A stretch of 64,000 nucleotides of DNA, taken from assembly GCA_001803165.1 (NCBI GenBank), contig MHAZ01000001.1, positions 124,001-188,000 on the forward strand. Direction: 5' to 3'. This document shows positions 26,120 to 36,400 of this stretch, in pieces. Position numbers and translations under genes: made by a program. How positions within the stretch are numbered: the first letter of the stretch is position 1; each line of letters opens with the position of its first letter. The notes under the pieces were generated by a model, which saw only the letters and a program-made list of their open reading frames with translations, had not been told where the DNA came from and ran no database searches. The DNA comes from Stygiobacter sp. RIFOXYC2_FULL_38_25. Its GTDB lineage: Bacteria; Bacteroidota; Ignavibacteria; Ignavibacteriales; Melioribacteraceae.

Positions 26120-26808
26120 AGCGCCATGAAGCCAACAAACTAAACATGCTGAAAGCTGTAAACGCAGTATTAGAAAGCAGCATTACAATAGTTTCAGAAT
26201 ATCCGGCACTTAGTGAAGCCGCCGCAGAGCTTAAAACTAAAATTGCAGAGATAAACGCAATTGATATGAAATTTAGTACAAGCATAGACGGCAAGACCAG
26301 CACAAAGAATATGCTTGAAGATGAATTGATAGAAGATTTAATGCCGGTTAAGGCGGCGTTGTATGCTTACTCAGTAAGAAATAAGAACGAAGAACTGAAA
26401 ACGTTAACCAAAGAAAGTGAAAGTACGCTTAAAAGAATGCGTGACCCGGAATTTTTACAGAAAGCAGAGTTGATAAAAACAGAAGCACAAAAACATTTGA
26501 CTGACCTGGCGGCTTATAAAATAACAGAAATAGTTTTGACAGAACTGCAAGAAAAGATAACAGCATTTGGAGAGGCATTAGATGGAAAAGATACCGGCTT
26601 TGCAAACCGGAGCGCATTAAGAATAGCATTAACAGAAAAGTTTGATGAAGCTGATAACATTTTGACCGAACAGCTTGACGCGCTTATTGAGTTGGTTAGA
26701 AAAAGCAACACATTGTTTTATGACCAGTATTACGTAGCTAGAGTAATTAAAGATTTAGGTACACCACAAAAAACAGAAGGAGTGAAAACTCCGGAACCGG
26801 TAAAGTAA
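26116..26808 (+). CDS. Uncharacterised helical protein
   Basis: A 230-residue, almost entirely alpha-helical, charged cytoplasmic protein with no signal peptide, membrane segment or Cys cluster. Helical stretches include LNMLKAVNAVLESSITIVSEYP, LSEAAAELKTKIAEINAI, and the C-terminal LTEQLDALIELVRKSN. The overall pattern suggests an antiparallel helical bundle, perhaps with two related halves (residues about 1-115 and 120-215). The C-terminus is a short Pro/Lys/Thr tail. GGAGG lies before the ATG, and the start overlaps the stop of the 35-residue ORF. I do not recognise the family. It sits among repeats and secreted proteins, which suggests an accessory gene. Confidence 0.65.
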   Translation: MKRHEANKLNMLKAVNAVLESSITIVSEYPALSEAAAELKTKIAEINAIDMKFSTSIDGKTSTKNMLEDELIEDLMPVKAALYAYSVRNKNEELKTLTKESESTLKRMRDPEFLQKAELIKTEAQKHLTDLAAYKITEIVLTELQEKITAFGEALDGKDTGFANRSALRIALTEKFDEADNILTEQLDALIELVRKSNTLFYDQYYVARVIKDLGTPQKTEGVKTPEPVK

Positions 26809-26814
26809 ATGTAG

Positions 26815-26871
26815 AGACGGCTCGATGAACCGTCTGAAAAGAAGAAGCAGACGTTCCAACGGAACGTCTGC
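26815..26871. repeat. Pair of palindromic hairpins
   Basis: AGACGG at 26815-26820 pairs with CCGTCT at 26830-26835. Then GCAGACGTTCC at 26847-26857 pairs perfectly with GGAACGTCTGC at 26861-26871 over a 3-base loop. Both share the GACG/CGTC core. They lie in the 141-nt gap after the helical-protein gene. Their form resembles dispersed palindromic (REP-like) elements; the second could also end transcription, although no T-run follows. Confidence 0.6.
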
Positions 26872-26949
26872 TACAGTAAACAAAAAAAAGTGGTATTAAA
26901 ACCGCCACTGCAAAGAACAAAACGATAATTAATCTAATGGAAGTTTCTG

Positions 26950-28527
26950 ATGAAAAAGACATTGGTTGTGTTATTATTTTTCGTGTGTAGCATTAAGGCA
27001 CAAGAAGCATTTATATTATTGACAAGCATACATGGAGAAAAGCAAGGGGATGCATATTCTAGTGTAGCACAACTTGGCGATGTAAATGGAGACGGCTACA
27101 ATGATTTTATCGTGGGTAGCCGTGGCAAAGGATATGCAAAACTATACTTCGGTGGGTCTCCATTTGACACTCTTGATTGTGTAAGATTTCAATCGCACGA
27201 ACAATTTACGGCATATAGCGGTTCTTTTGCCGGAGACGGAGATTTAAATGGGGATGGTTACAAGGATTTTGTATTAGGTGCGGCATATGACATTTTTCAA
27301 TTTGGGAAAATATTTATCCACTATGGGAAATCGAAGATTGATACACTGGCAGATAAAACAATAACTGGCAAAGGTCCATACTACCATTTTGGAGTACAGA
27401 TGACTATGAGCGGAGATTTAAATGGAGATGGTTACGATGATTTAGTAGTCAGTGCACCGAGCGACGACATTGATGCGCATGGAAGGGTATATATCTATTT
27501 CGGTGGGAAAGAGATGGATACAATTTGTGATGTATTATTAGAAGGAAAAAGTCCATTCGATACCTTCGGCGGCTCAATTGCGATAGTGGGAGACACAAAC
27601 GGAGATGGTTATGACGATTTACTTGTTGGCGCTTCACAATCTTTAGCAAAGAATAAGACAGGCGAAGCATATTTATTTTATGGCGGTAAGAGTATTGGAT
27701 TTAGTAACAGTAGAGAATTTGTTGGAAAAGATAGTCTTAATGGGTCTTATGGTAATAGAGTAGCCGGACTTGGAGATATAAATGGAGATGGCTTCAGTGA
27801 TTTTGGAATAACATCTAGTACAACTGTTGATATTTTTAGCGGGGCTCAATTAACAAATTTTTATACGATTAGTTCAACCAAAAAGTACTGGTACCCATTA
27901 TATCTTTCCAATGGTGTAGATATTAATAATGATGGTTTTTCGGACTTTGCTATGAGTTATGCTTATCAGGAAAATCAATATACCGGTGATGTAGCGATAT
28001 ACCTAGGAAAGAAGTCTATTAACTCTGATCCGTCTATCATTATAAATGGTATAACAAAAAACGGTTATTTGGGAACGGGGTTAGCAATAAGTAATGATAT
28101 TAATGGTGATAGTTTCGCCGAAGTTTTTGTTGGTGAAAATGGTGAGCTTACACAGAATGGAACAATTGGATATGGAAAAACATCTTTGTATACATATGGA
28201 ACTGTTGATGCGCTTGACAACTCTCAATATTCCGTAGATTTTCCCGAAGATTATAAACTCTTCGATAACTATCCCAATCCGTTTAATCCAGAAACTACAA
28301 TTAACTATCAGATTTCGTCATCATGTAATGTTAACATTACAATATTTGATTTACTAGGCTGCAAAATAGCAACATTAATTGATGAAGTTAAAGCGCCGGG
28401 TAATTACAAGGTGAAATTTAACGTAGATAATTTGGAGAAAAGCATAGTAGTGCCAAGTGGTATTTATTTCTATACGTTAAAAGCGGGAAACTATTTTCAA
28501 GTAAAAAAAATGTTATTGACAAAATAA
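26950..28527 (+). CDS. T9SS-exported FG-GAP (integrin-like) beta-propeller protein
   Basis: A 525-residue secreted protein. The signal peptide ends near SIKAQE. Residues of about 35-420 carry repeated FG-GAP units with the calcium-binding DxNGDGxxD signature: DVNGDGYNDF, DLNGDGYKDF, DLNGDGYDDL, DTNGDGYDDL, DINGDGFSDF, DINNDGFSDF and DINGDSFAEV, so about seven blades as in an integrin-like propeller. The C-terminus has the type IX secretion type A sorting domain: FDNYPNPFNPETTINY, then VNITIFDLLG, GIYFYTLKAG and KKMLLTK. It would be exported across the outer membrane and either released or attached to the surface. The ligand is unknown. A second T9SS cargo gene follows. Confidence 0.9.
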   Translation: MKKTLVVLLFFVCSIKAQEAFILLTSIHGEKQGDAYSSVAQLGDVNGDGYNDFIVGSRGKGYAKLYFGGSPFDTLDCVRFQSHEQFTAYSGSFAGDGDLNGDGYKDFVLGAAYDIFQFGKIFIHYGKSKIDTLADKTITGKGPYYHFGVQMTMSGDLNGDGYDDLVVSAPSDDIDAHGRVYIYFGGKEMDTICDVLLEGKSPFDTFGGSIAIVGDTNGDGYDDLLVGASQSLAKNKTGEAYLFYGGKSIGFSNSREFVGKDSLNGSYGNRVAGLGDINGDGFSDFGITSSTTVDIFSGAQLTNFYTISSTKKYWYPLYLSNGVDINNDGFSDFAMSYAYQENQYTGDVAIYLGKKSINSDPSIIINGITKNGYLGTGLAISNDINGDSFAEVFVGENGELTQNGTIGYGKTSLYTYGTVDALDNSQYSVDFPEDYKLFDNYPNPFNPETTINYQISSSCNVNITIFDLLGCKIATLIDEVKAPGNYKVKFNVDNLEKSIVVPSGIYFYTLKAGNYFQVKKMLLTK

Positions 28528-28640
28528 TTGTGTTTGTCAAAAATCACTTTTAGGCAAGAGTTAGTGTTGAAAACAATAACGTTATAGCATCAAGCTTTAA
28601 CGACTAAACCAAATAAATAAAAACAAAAAGGAAAGGGGTC

Positions 28641-31600
28641 ATGAAGCATGCAAATCATTTCATTTGTAAAAACACAGTGCTAATGCTAGCCGCACTATTA
28701 CTATTAGCACTTCAGTTTTCTTATGCACAAAAAACTCATTCTGTTTCATTTTCAAAAACTTCTATAGAATTTTCAACAGTAATGGAAAAAGATGGGAGTG
28801 AGTATCAGAAAGTAAAAGCAAAAGATTTATACTTTACTAATAAGCCAGGGAAGCCGAATTTGCCCATAAAGCAACTCCGGTTATTAATTCCGCAGAATCA
28901 AGATGTATCGAATATTGTAGTTAATGTGAAAAGCAATGAAAAAATTAAACTGTCAAAAAGAATACTACCATCGCAGCCGGATATTCCTACTTCAAGTAAT
29001 TATAAAGGTGATGAATTTGTTAAACCGGATTCATTAGTATATAATTCAGAATTACCCTGGCCAAATGAAATAGTAAAAGTAAAACATGACGGATATTTTG
29101 ATGGAACTAATCACATAGTAACATTGGAGGTATATCCGTTGCGGTATTACCCCAAACATGATTACGTGGAGTTTTACGACGAAATTGAATTCACAATAAA
29201 TTTTCAAAACACTAAAAAGCAATTACTCCCCGCACCTAAGAGAGATAAAAAATATAAAGACCTTTACGAAAATGTTTTAACTCATTCTATTGATAATCCG
29301 GAAGATATTCCTTTGTATTCAATTTCAAGAAATTATAGTTCAGTCTTAAGAAAAACAACAACTCTTCCTTTTTATGAGTATGTTGTTATAACTTCCAATG
29401 CTAGGGCACAGGATTTTAATAATTTTATTGATTGGAAAAGAAGAAAAGGATTATTTATTGGTCTGGTAACCGTAGAACAAATAAGCTCAAATTATACGGG
29501 AGATCAAATTTCAGGAATAAATGATGAAGCCGGAAAAATTAGACAATACTTAAGTGATGCTTATATTAATGGAACAGTTTATGCGCTTCTGGGGGGCGAT
29601 TCGACAGCAGTTCCTTTAAGGTATGGCTGTGGTGCTAACAATCTGTGGACAGATATGCAACCATTAGACTATAAAATCCCAACGGATATCTACTTTGCTG
29701 ATTTTGATGGAGATTGGAATGTTGACAATGATCAGTACTACGGTGAAATAAGTAATGATTCACCAGATTATGAACCGGAAATTTTTGTTGGAAGATTGCT
29801 TTGTTCAAGCTCTCAGGATATTCAGAACTGGACAAATAAATTAATTCTGTATGAAAAAAACCCGGGTAAAGGTAGTTTTGATTATCTAACACGGTCGTTA
29901 ATGAATGAAGCTGATCAAATGCAAGATGGTGGAGAAGCGAATTCTGTAAGAAATAATTTGCCAGCGGTTTTTAATAATGGAAATGATCCGATAATTAGTG
30001 AAACGCCTTCGGCTTACAGCGCTACGCCAACTTACCCAACAGGTGCAAATATTATTACACAATTCAATAATAATATTTACGGTTTATGGAGTTGGTTTAA
30101 CCATGGCACGCCAGTTGGGTTTACCGCAAAAAGTGCTTACTATGATAATACTCCACGTAATTTATTAACTACCCTTGATAGTTATAGTTTTCAAACCCCT
30201 GAAACTGGAAATGGTTTAGATAATCTTAATAATGCAAATTTTCCAGCAGTTGTTTATTCAATTTGTTGTGATGTGACACCGTTCGACGATTATAGCCCCA
30301 ACAACTGGTATGACGGGTACAGAAATATGGGTGAAGGTTTTACAGTAATGGGGCAGTACGGTGGTCCGAATTTATTGGGTAATACGAGATACGGTTGGGT
30401 AACTAATTCATCACAAATGTACTCACTGTTTGCTGGGTTGCTTAATTCTACTTCCACTCATTTGGGTGTTGCAGAAGCAATTTCAAAAAGCAATTATGGA
30501 AACCACTATTTAGCATATTCTCACAATCTAATTGGCTGCCCGGAAACACAGCTTTGGACAGCAACACCATCTTATTTTTCAAATGTTTCTATTACAGATA
30601 ATGGTACAAGCATTTCGGTAAATACTGGTGTTGCACATTCAACTGTTTCTATATTCAATGCGAATTCAAGTTCAGAATACCTTTATAGAGTAACAGATAC
30701 TCAAAATTGTACGTTCAATACATCAACGCGCCCACTCTATATTACGATATTAGCTCAGAATTACATTCCATTTTTTGCAGTTACAGGCGGATCATTTACA
30801 CAAAACATAACTGTTCCTATAGATGAAACATTAAATATTTATCCCGGCACAACGTTAAGTTTTGCAAGTGGTACCGGAATTTTAGTAAGCGGTAAATTAA
30901 ATGCCGTTGGTAATTCCTCCAATAGTATAACATTTACAAAAAGTGGATCTAATAATTGGAGCGGAATACAGTTCAATAGCGGTAGCAGTGGCAATTTAGA
31001 TTACTGCACAATTCAATACGCTGGGAATGGAATATACTGTTACAACTCTTCCCCAACAATTAAACACAGTACTTTAGATAATAATTCCGGTTCAGGTTTG
31101 TACCTTAACAATCATTCAAGTCCAGTTCTTGTAGGTAACAATTTTCGTTTTAACGGTAGTTATGGTATCCGATGTGAATCCTATAGCTCTCCTAACCTTA
31201 CTGATAATGGATACCCGGGTTCAAATGTAATAAGAAATAATAGTTCCGGAGGTATATCATCGTATTATTATTCAAATCCCAATTTGCTGGGCTATATGAC
31301 ATATGGTAATAGTGTTTTCGACAATACCGGCTATGAAGTTTCAGCAACTTCAAACTGTACTATAAATGCTCAAATAGTTTATTGGGGAAGTGGTGCAACG
31401 TATTATGAATCTGGATCGACGATTGATCGCTCAAATGCTCTTACAACAAATCCTAATCCAAACCGCTCAATTATAATTAGTGGCGGTGATACCGAACAAG
31501 CGCTCTCAGCAAAGGCAGTATCTCTAAAAATAGCAAGTGATGAAATAAATAAAGCTCTCGAGAAACTGAAAGACAAAAAATATGATGAAGCAATCCCAAT

Positions 31601-32351
31601 GTTTCTGGAAATATTTAGGAATAACGCAGATGCTTTATTAGGCAAATATGCACTTTGCAAAATTGAAGAATGTTATACTCAAGCAGGAAAGAAGGATTAT
31701 GTTGCATACTCCAAATCGGTAATAAAACCAATTCTTAAAGAAGGGACAGAAACATATGTTGTTGCTCTTGAATTAGAAGCCCACCAAATGGTTAATGCCG
31801 ATTTGTATATGAATGCAATCAACAACCTTCAAACCATTTTGAAAAAATACAACCTAAACAGCGATATTGATAAAAACACATTATTTACATTAGGTGCTGT
31901 TTATAGTTTGTATTTGGGTGACAAGGCTAATTCGGATAAATATTTTGGAGAGTTGAAGAAAAGATATTCAAATGATGAGTTGATAAATCAGATCGAAATA
32001 ATTAAAAGTTTTGGTACCGTAACAAGTAGCTATAATCAAAACGGCGAAATTATTTTACCCTATGATTTGACTAATGATGTAGGAACGACTTCCGAAGAAT
32101 TATTCTCTAACTATCCAAATCCATTTAATCCATCAACTAGAATTTCTTTTACGCTAAAAGAAAGAGGTAAGGTTAGCTTAAAAGTGTATGATATCTTAGG
32201 TAAAGAAGTAGCAAATCTTGCCGATGGGTTTTTTGAATCTGGAAAACATGTTACTGCTTTTGATGGTAGTAATTTAGCAAGTGGAGTTTATTTCTACAGA
32301 TTAGTAACACCAAATGCTACTATTTCAAAGAAAATGATGCTGATGAAGTAG
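28641..32351 (+). CDS. Secreted C25 (gingipain-like) peptidase with beta-helix, TPR-like and T9SS domains
   Basis: A 1236-residue secreted cysteine peptidase. After the signal peptide (to about residue 29) comes a propeptide-like beta region, then the C25 peptidase domain from about residue 240 (YVVITSNARAQDFNNFIDWK, TVYALLGGDSTAVP, DGDWNVDNDQYYGE). The catalytic His is in WFNHGT (His488) and the Cys in SICCDV (Cys542 or Cys543). A right-handed beta-helix follows at about 710-930 (Asn/Ser-rich GNGIYCYNSSPTIKHS-type rungs), then a TPR-like helical region at about 950-1120, and a C-terminal T9SS type A sorting domain (FSNYPNPFNPSTRISF, GVYFYRL, KKMMLMK). The beta-helix and TPR additions are unusual beside the catalytic domain. 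A strong terminator follows. Confidence 0.88.
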   Translation: MKHANHFICKNTVLMLAALLLLALQFSYAQKTHSVSFSKTSIEFSTVMEKDGSEYQKVKAKDLYFTNKPGKPNLPIKQLRLLIPQNQDVSNIVVNVKSNEKIKLSKRILPSQPDIPTSSNYKGDEFVKPDSLVYNSELPWPNEIVKVKHDGYFDGTNHIVTLEVYPLRYYPKHDYVEFYDEIEFTINFQNTKKQLLPAPKRDKKYKDLYENVLTHSIDNPEDIPLYSISRNYSSVLRKTTTLPFYEYVVITSNARAQDFNNFIDWKRRKGLFIGLVTVEQISSNYTGDQISGINDEAGKIRQYLSDAYINGTVYALLGGDSTAVPLRYGCGANNLWTDMQPLDYKIPTDIYFADFDGDWNVDNDQYYGEISNDSPDYEPEIFVGRLLCSSSQDIQNWTNKLILYEKNPGKGSFDYLTRSLMNEADQMQDGGEANSVRNNLPAVFNNGNDPIISETPSAYSATPTYPTGANIITQFNNNIYGLWSWFNHGTPVGFTAKSAYYDNTPRNLLTTLDSYSFQTPETGNGLDNLNNANFPAVVYSICCDVTPFDDYSPNNWYDGYRNMGEGFTVMGQYGGPNLLGNTRYGWVTNSSQMYSLFAGLLNSTSTHLGVAEAISKSNYGNHYLAYSHNLIGCPETQLWTATPSYFSNVSITDNGTSISVNTGVAHSTVSIFNANSSSEYLYRVTDTQNCTFNTSTRPLYITILAQNYIPFFAVTGGSFTQNITVPIDETLNIYPGTTLSFASGTGILVSGKLNAVGNSSNSITFTKSGSNNWSGIQFNSGSSGNLDYCTIQYAGNGIYCYNSSPTIKHSTLDNNSGSGLYLNNHSSPVLVGNNFRFNGSYGIRCESYSSPNLTDNGYPGSNVIRNNSSGGISSYYYSNPNLLGYMTYGNSVFDNTGYEVSATSNCTINAQIVYWGSGATYYESGSTIDRSNALTTNPNPNRSIIISGGDTEQALSAKAVSLKIASDEINKALEKLKDKKYDEAIPMFLEIFRNNADALLGKYALCKIEECYTQAGKKDYVAYSKSVIKPILKEGTETYVVALELEAHQMVNADLYMNAINNLQTILKKYNLNSDIDKNTLFTLGAVYSLYLGDKANSDKYFGELKKRYSNDELINQIEIIKSFGTVTSSYNQNGEIILPYDLTNDVGTTSEELFSNYPNPFNPSTRISFTLKERGKVSLKVYDILGKEVANLADGFFESGKHVTAFDGSNLASGVYFYRLVTPNATISKKMMLMK

Positions 32352-32390
32352 CCGTCTGTTTTCAGCAATCAGCTATCAAAAAAATAACCA

Positions 32391-32427
32391 AAAGCCCCGG
32401 CACAAAACACCGGGGCTTTACTTTTTT
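32391..32427 (+). terminator. Intrinsic terminator after the C25 peptidase gene
   Basis: AAAGCCCCGG at 32391-32400 pairs perfectly with CCGGGGCTTT at 32410-32419 around a 9-base loop, followed by a T-run at 32422-32427. It lies 40 nt after the stop. The remaining 220 nt up to the ActA gene are AT-rich and hold the likely operon promoter; TTTTGG near 32532 and TATCTTG near 32559 are a weak match to the Bacteroidetes consensus. Confidence 0.85.
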
Positions 32428-32648
32428 AATACACTACATCTACAAAAAAATATTTTTATAAGAATATTAAAAAGAGATAACGGTGTTCTAACTACGTGAA
32501 AAAATTTTTGGATTTTAAAATTCATTTCTTATTTTGGCATTGAAATTCTGAAAAATATATATCTTGTCTTTTACAAAGAAAACTGACCGTAAACATCAAG
32601 TCAGTCCCAAAAAATTAATTCAAAAAAATACTCTTTTACAGGTCCTAA

Positions 32649-33218
32649 ATGAAGAGAACGGTACTGGATTACGCTCTTAAAATTCGCTTACCATTAACTC
32701 TTTTCGTTATAGTAGCATCATTCATACTAACTTTTTACATCTCAAGAGCAGAAAGAGATGGAATTGGATATGCACCGGTACAGCCGATATTGTTTTCTCA
32801 TAAGCTGCACGCCGGGCAAATGGCAATTGACTGCAAGTACTGTCATATTGGTGTTGAGAAAGTAAGACACGCTACAATTCCTTCTGCAAATGTTTGTATG
32901 AATTGTCACACCTTAGCACGAAAAGACCGTCCGGAAATAATTAAGCTGACACAATACTACGAAACAAACAAACCGATTCCTTGGAAGAGAATTCACAAGG
33001 TTACGGAGTATGCATATTTTAACCACAGCGTGCATGTAAACAAAGGGATAGACTGCGTAAGCTGCCACGGTGACGTAAAGGAAATGGAAGTAGTTGCTCA
33101 AGCAAAAGGATTTACTATGACTGCTTGTTTAGATTGTCACCGTCAACCTCATGAAAATCTACCATACTTAAAAGAAGTTAAAAATGGTCCCGAAAATTGT
33201 TCCGCTTGCCATAGATAG
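32649..33218 (+). CDS. actA: ACIII subunit ActA, pentaheme cytochrome c
   Basis: The 189-residue subunit ActA of alternative complex III, a menaquinol:cytochrome c oxidoreductase unrelated to bc1. It has a short N-terminus, one membrane anchor at about residues 14-32, and five CxxCH heme-c sites (CKYCH, CMNCH, CVSCH, CLDCH, CSACH), the five-heme content typical of ActA. Additional His residues (FSHKLHAG, FNHSVHVNKG, HRQPHEN) can supply axial ligands. The heme domain faces the periplasm. It is the first gene of the respiratory operon; the next ORF starts eight bases after its stop. Confidence 0.95.
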   Translation: MKRTVLDYALKIRLPLTLFVIVASFILTFYISRAERDGIGYAPVQPILFSHKLHAGQMAIDCKYCHIGVEKVRHATIPSANVCMNCHTLARKDRPEIIKLTQYYETNKPIPWKRIHKVTEYAYFNHSVHVNKGIDCVSCHGDVKEMEVVAQAKGFTMTACLDCHRQPHENLPYLKEVKNGPENCSACHR

Positions 33219-33226
33219 GAGAGATG

Positions 33227-33400
33227 ATGAGTAATCTAAGCAGAAAAAGTTTTTTTAGTTTGATTGGATTAAGCGCTTTGGGGTTTACTTTCTCTTCTCG
33301 TTGGTCAAGTAAAGTAGCAAAGAATGTTTCAAATCTTTCGAACAAGAAAGTCTCAATTAAAATTCATCCAGAAGCAGTTAAAAGAACGAATAAGGTTTAA
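33227..33400 (+). CDS. Small Tat-like/signal-like protein between actA and actB
   Basis: A 57-residue ORF, shorter than usual gene-finder cut-offs, filling the gap between actA and actB almost exactly. AGGAG lies five bases before the ATG at 33227 (the adjacent ATG at 33224 is too close). The product starts MSNLSRKSFFSLIGLSALGF, a short basic then hydrophobic segment like a signal or membrane anchor with an SRKSFF stretch that loosely resembles a Tat motif, then a basic, Lys/Ser/Val-rich tail. The good ribosome-binding site, tight packing and position in a single operon make translation likely. I do not recognise a family. It may be an ACIII accessory peptide. Confidence 0.65.
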   Translation: MSNLSRKSFFSLIGLSALGFTFSSRWSSKVAKNVSNLSNKKVSIKIHPEAVKRTNKV

Positions 33401-33402
33401 AA

Positions 33403-36400
33403 ATGAGTTCTTCCGAATACAATAAAAAGAATTTTTGGAAAAGTCTTAAAGAATATTACGATGATCCGGCAGTGTTTGAAGCAAAGGCTCACGAGTTTCA
33501 AGAAGGTGTAACAGATGATTTTAATCCTTCTCAACTCTCCGGTCTTTCCCGTAGGAAATTTTTAGCTGCGTTAACCGCTTCTGCAGCGTTTGCAGCTACT
33601 GCTTGTTCAGATTACCGCGATAAGGGAGAAATCATTCCTTATAACCAACGCCCGGAAGAAGTATTACCAGGCAAAGCTAACTTGTATGCTTCTACCTGTA
33701 CGTCTTGCGCGCAATCTTGCGGCGTTCTTGTTAAGACAAGAGAGGGCAGACCAATCAAAATTGACGGCAATCCTGATCACCCGATTAATCAAGGAAAGAT
33801 TTGTTCTAAAGGACAGGCAAGCATTCTAAACTTGTATGATCCGGAACGTTTAACTGAACCAACGGCTTCGAAAAATACTGTAAGCTGGAGTTCTGTTGAT
33901 TCAGATATAATTTCTTCCTTGAATAGCGCTCAATCAAACGGAAAGCAAATAGCAATTCTTGCCGGCAGCATTGTTTCACCTACTACGAAAAAAGTTTTAG
34001 ATGATTTTAAGGCGAAATACACGAACACAAAAGTTTATTCTTACAATTTATTTGGTGATGATTCCCGCCGGGCTGCCTGGTCTGAATCTTATGGCTCTGC
34101 AGAATATCCATCAATCAAGTGGGAAGAAGCAAATGTAATCCTCGCCATTGATGCAGACTTTTTGGGTAACGAAGGAAGCTTCATTGAAAATACAAGAAGA
34201 TTTGCTAACCGCAGAGAGGTTGTGGAAAATTTAGACATCAACAGATTGTATGTTGCCGAAGGAAGAATGAGCGCAACCGGAATGATGTCCGACTACAGAA
34301 TTAGAATTTCGCCGAGTAATCAATTAGAATTTGTTCTCGCATTGACTAGCGAGATAGTAAAAACCGGTTCTACAATTTCTTTGGATGCAACTGCTAAATC
34401 TCTTTTGGAACAAAGTTCGTTAACAAAATTTGCCGGCGGACAAAGCAAGAAGCTAACTCATCTTGTACAAGATTTAATTGCGAACAAAGGTAAGTCAATT
34501 GTTTACGCGGGAGATACTTTACCCAAAGAAGTTCATATTGCAGTTAATCTACTGAATGAAGTACTTGGAAATACAGCGCTATACGATTATAGCAAAGTTT
34601 CGAAATCACTTTTACCAAGTTCTACATCGGATGAAATACAAGCATTGGTATCAGCTATGAAATCCGGCAGCATTGAAACTGTAATCCATTTTGATTGCAA
34701 TCCGGTTTTCGATTTCCCAAAATCTTTTGAATATACAAAAGCTATTAAAAACGTAAAGACAGTTGTAACACTAACAGAAGCTGAGAACGAAACATCTTCG
34801 GCAAGCAATTATAGTTTACCTATCAATCATGCTTTGGAGAGCTGGGGCGATGCTTATACCAAGTCTGGTGTTTATAGCTTGCAACAGCCGGTAATATCTC
34901 CAATCTTTAATTCACGCCAGAAAGAAGCAATCCTTTTAACGTGGATTACAGGAAACACTTCTGCTTATAACGATAAAATTTATCACAAATATCTTTTAGA
35001 TAATTTTAACGCAACAATTTATACTAAGAAAAATTCTTTAGCAGGTCAGAAAACGTTCTGGTACTCAGCTTTGCACGATGGCGTTGTTACATTTGATGAG
35101 ACATCTGCATCGAAGAGTTTCGCTCAATCAGCTTTGAGTGGAATTAAACTGCCAAGCCAAGTAACCGGTAATACTCTTCATCTTACAGAAAGCTATTTCT
35201 TAGGTAACGGAAAATTTGCCAACAACGGCTGGCTGCAAGAAACACCTCATCCGGTCTCGAAAATATCTTGGGATAATTACGCTTCCATCTCACCGGCATT
35301 TGCCAAGCAGCTTGGTTTAGAAATGAATGACCTCGTTGAGATTAGCGTGAATGGTAAACAACTAACAATTCCGGTTCTTGTTCAACCTGGTGTTCATGAT
35401 ACTACAATCAACATTGAACTTGGTTACGGTAGAAAAGTTATTGGCGATGTAGGTAAAGATGTAGGTTTTGATGCTAATGTTTTTGTCTCAGCGCTTGGAA
35501 TACATGTATATCAAAATGTAAGTGTTAAGAAAGTTGGTGGAACACATAAACTTGTTTCAACACAAGAGCATCATTCGCTAGATGATACATTCGTAAAAGA
35601 TTTTCACCGCATCAGAAAGATTATTCAAGAAGGTACAGTTGAGAAGTACAAGAAGGAACCAAACTTCTTACACGAAGAAGTGAAAGAAGAACTAAGCATT
35701 ACACGCGAGCATGATTATACCGGCACTAAATGGGCGATGGCTATTGATCTAAACAAATGCACAAGCTGCGGAACATGCGTAACTGCTTGTAATGTCGAGA
35801 ATAACGTTCCCGTGGTTGGTAAAGATCAAGTTGGACGCGGTAGGGAAATGCAATGGATGAGAATTGATCGCTACTATAGCGGTACACCGGAAGATCCGAT
35901 AGCAAGCAATCAGCCGATGCTTTGCCAGCATTGCGATAACGCTCCTTGCGAAAATGTTTGTCCGGTTAACGCAACAAACCACAGCCAGGATGGATTGAAC
36001 CAGATGGCTTACAACAGATGCGTTGGAACCCGTTATTGTTCTAATAACTGTCCTTACAAAGTTCGTCGTTACAATTTCTACAACTTCCGCGATCATTTTG
36101 CAGATGCTTATTATGAAAATAATCTTACTGCTATGGTTCACAATCCGGAAGTTACTGTACGCTCACGCGGCGTTATGGAAAAATGTACATTCTGTGTTCA
36201 AAGAATTATGGAAGCCCGTTCAGATGCAATTAAAGATGGAAGAGTTTTGAAAGGTACAGATGTAGTTACAGCTTGCCAGCAAGCTTGTCCGGCAAACGCA
36301 ATTGTATTTGGAGATGCGAATGATAAAGAATCGCAGATAGCAAAGCTTAGAAATCACAATCTCGCTTATCACGTTTTAGAAGAATTAAACGTAAAGCCGA

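Noticed and set aside
35749-36141. Minus-strand 130-residue ORF inside actB
   Set aside because: Antisense to the strongly conserved iron-sulfur region of actB.
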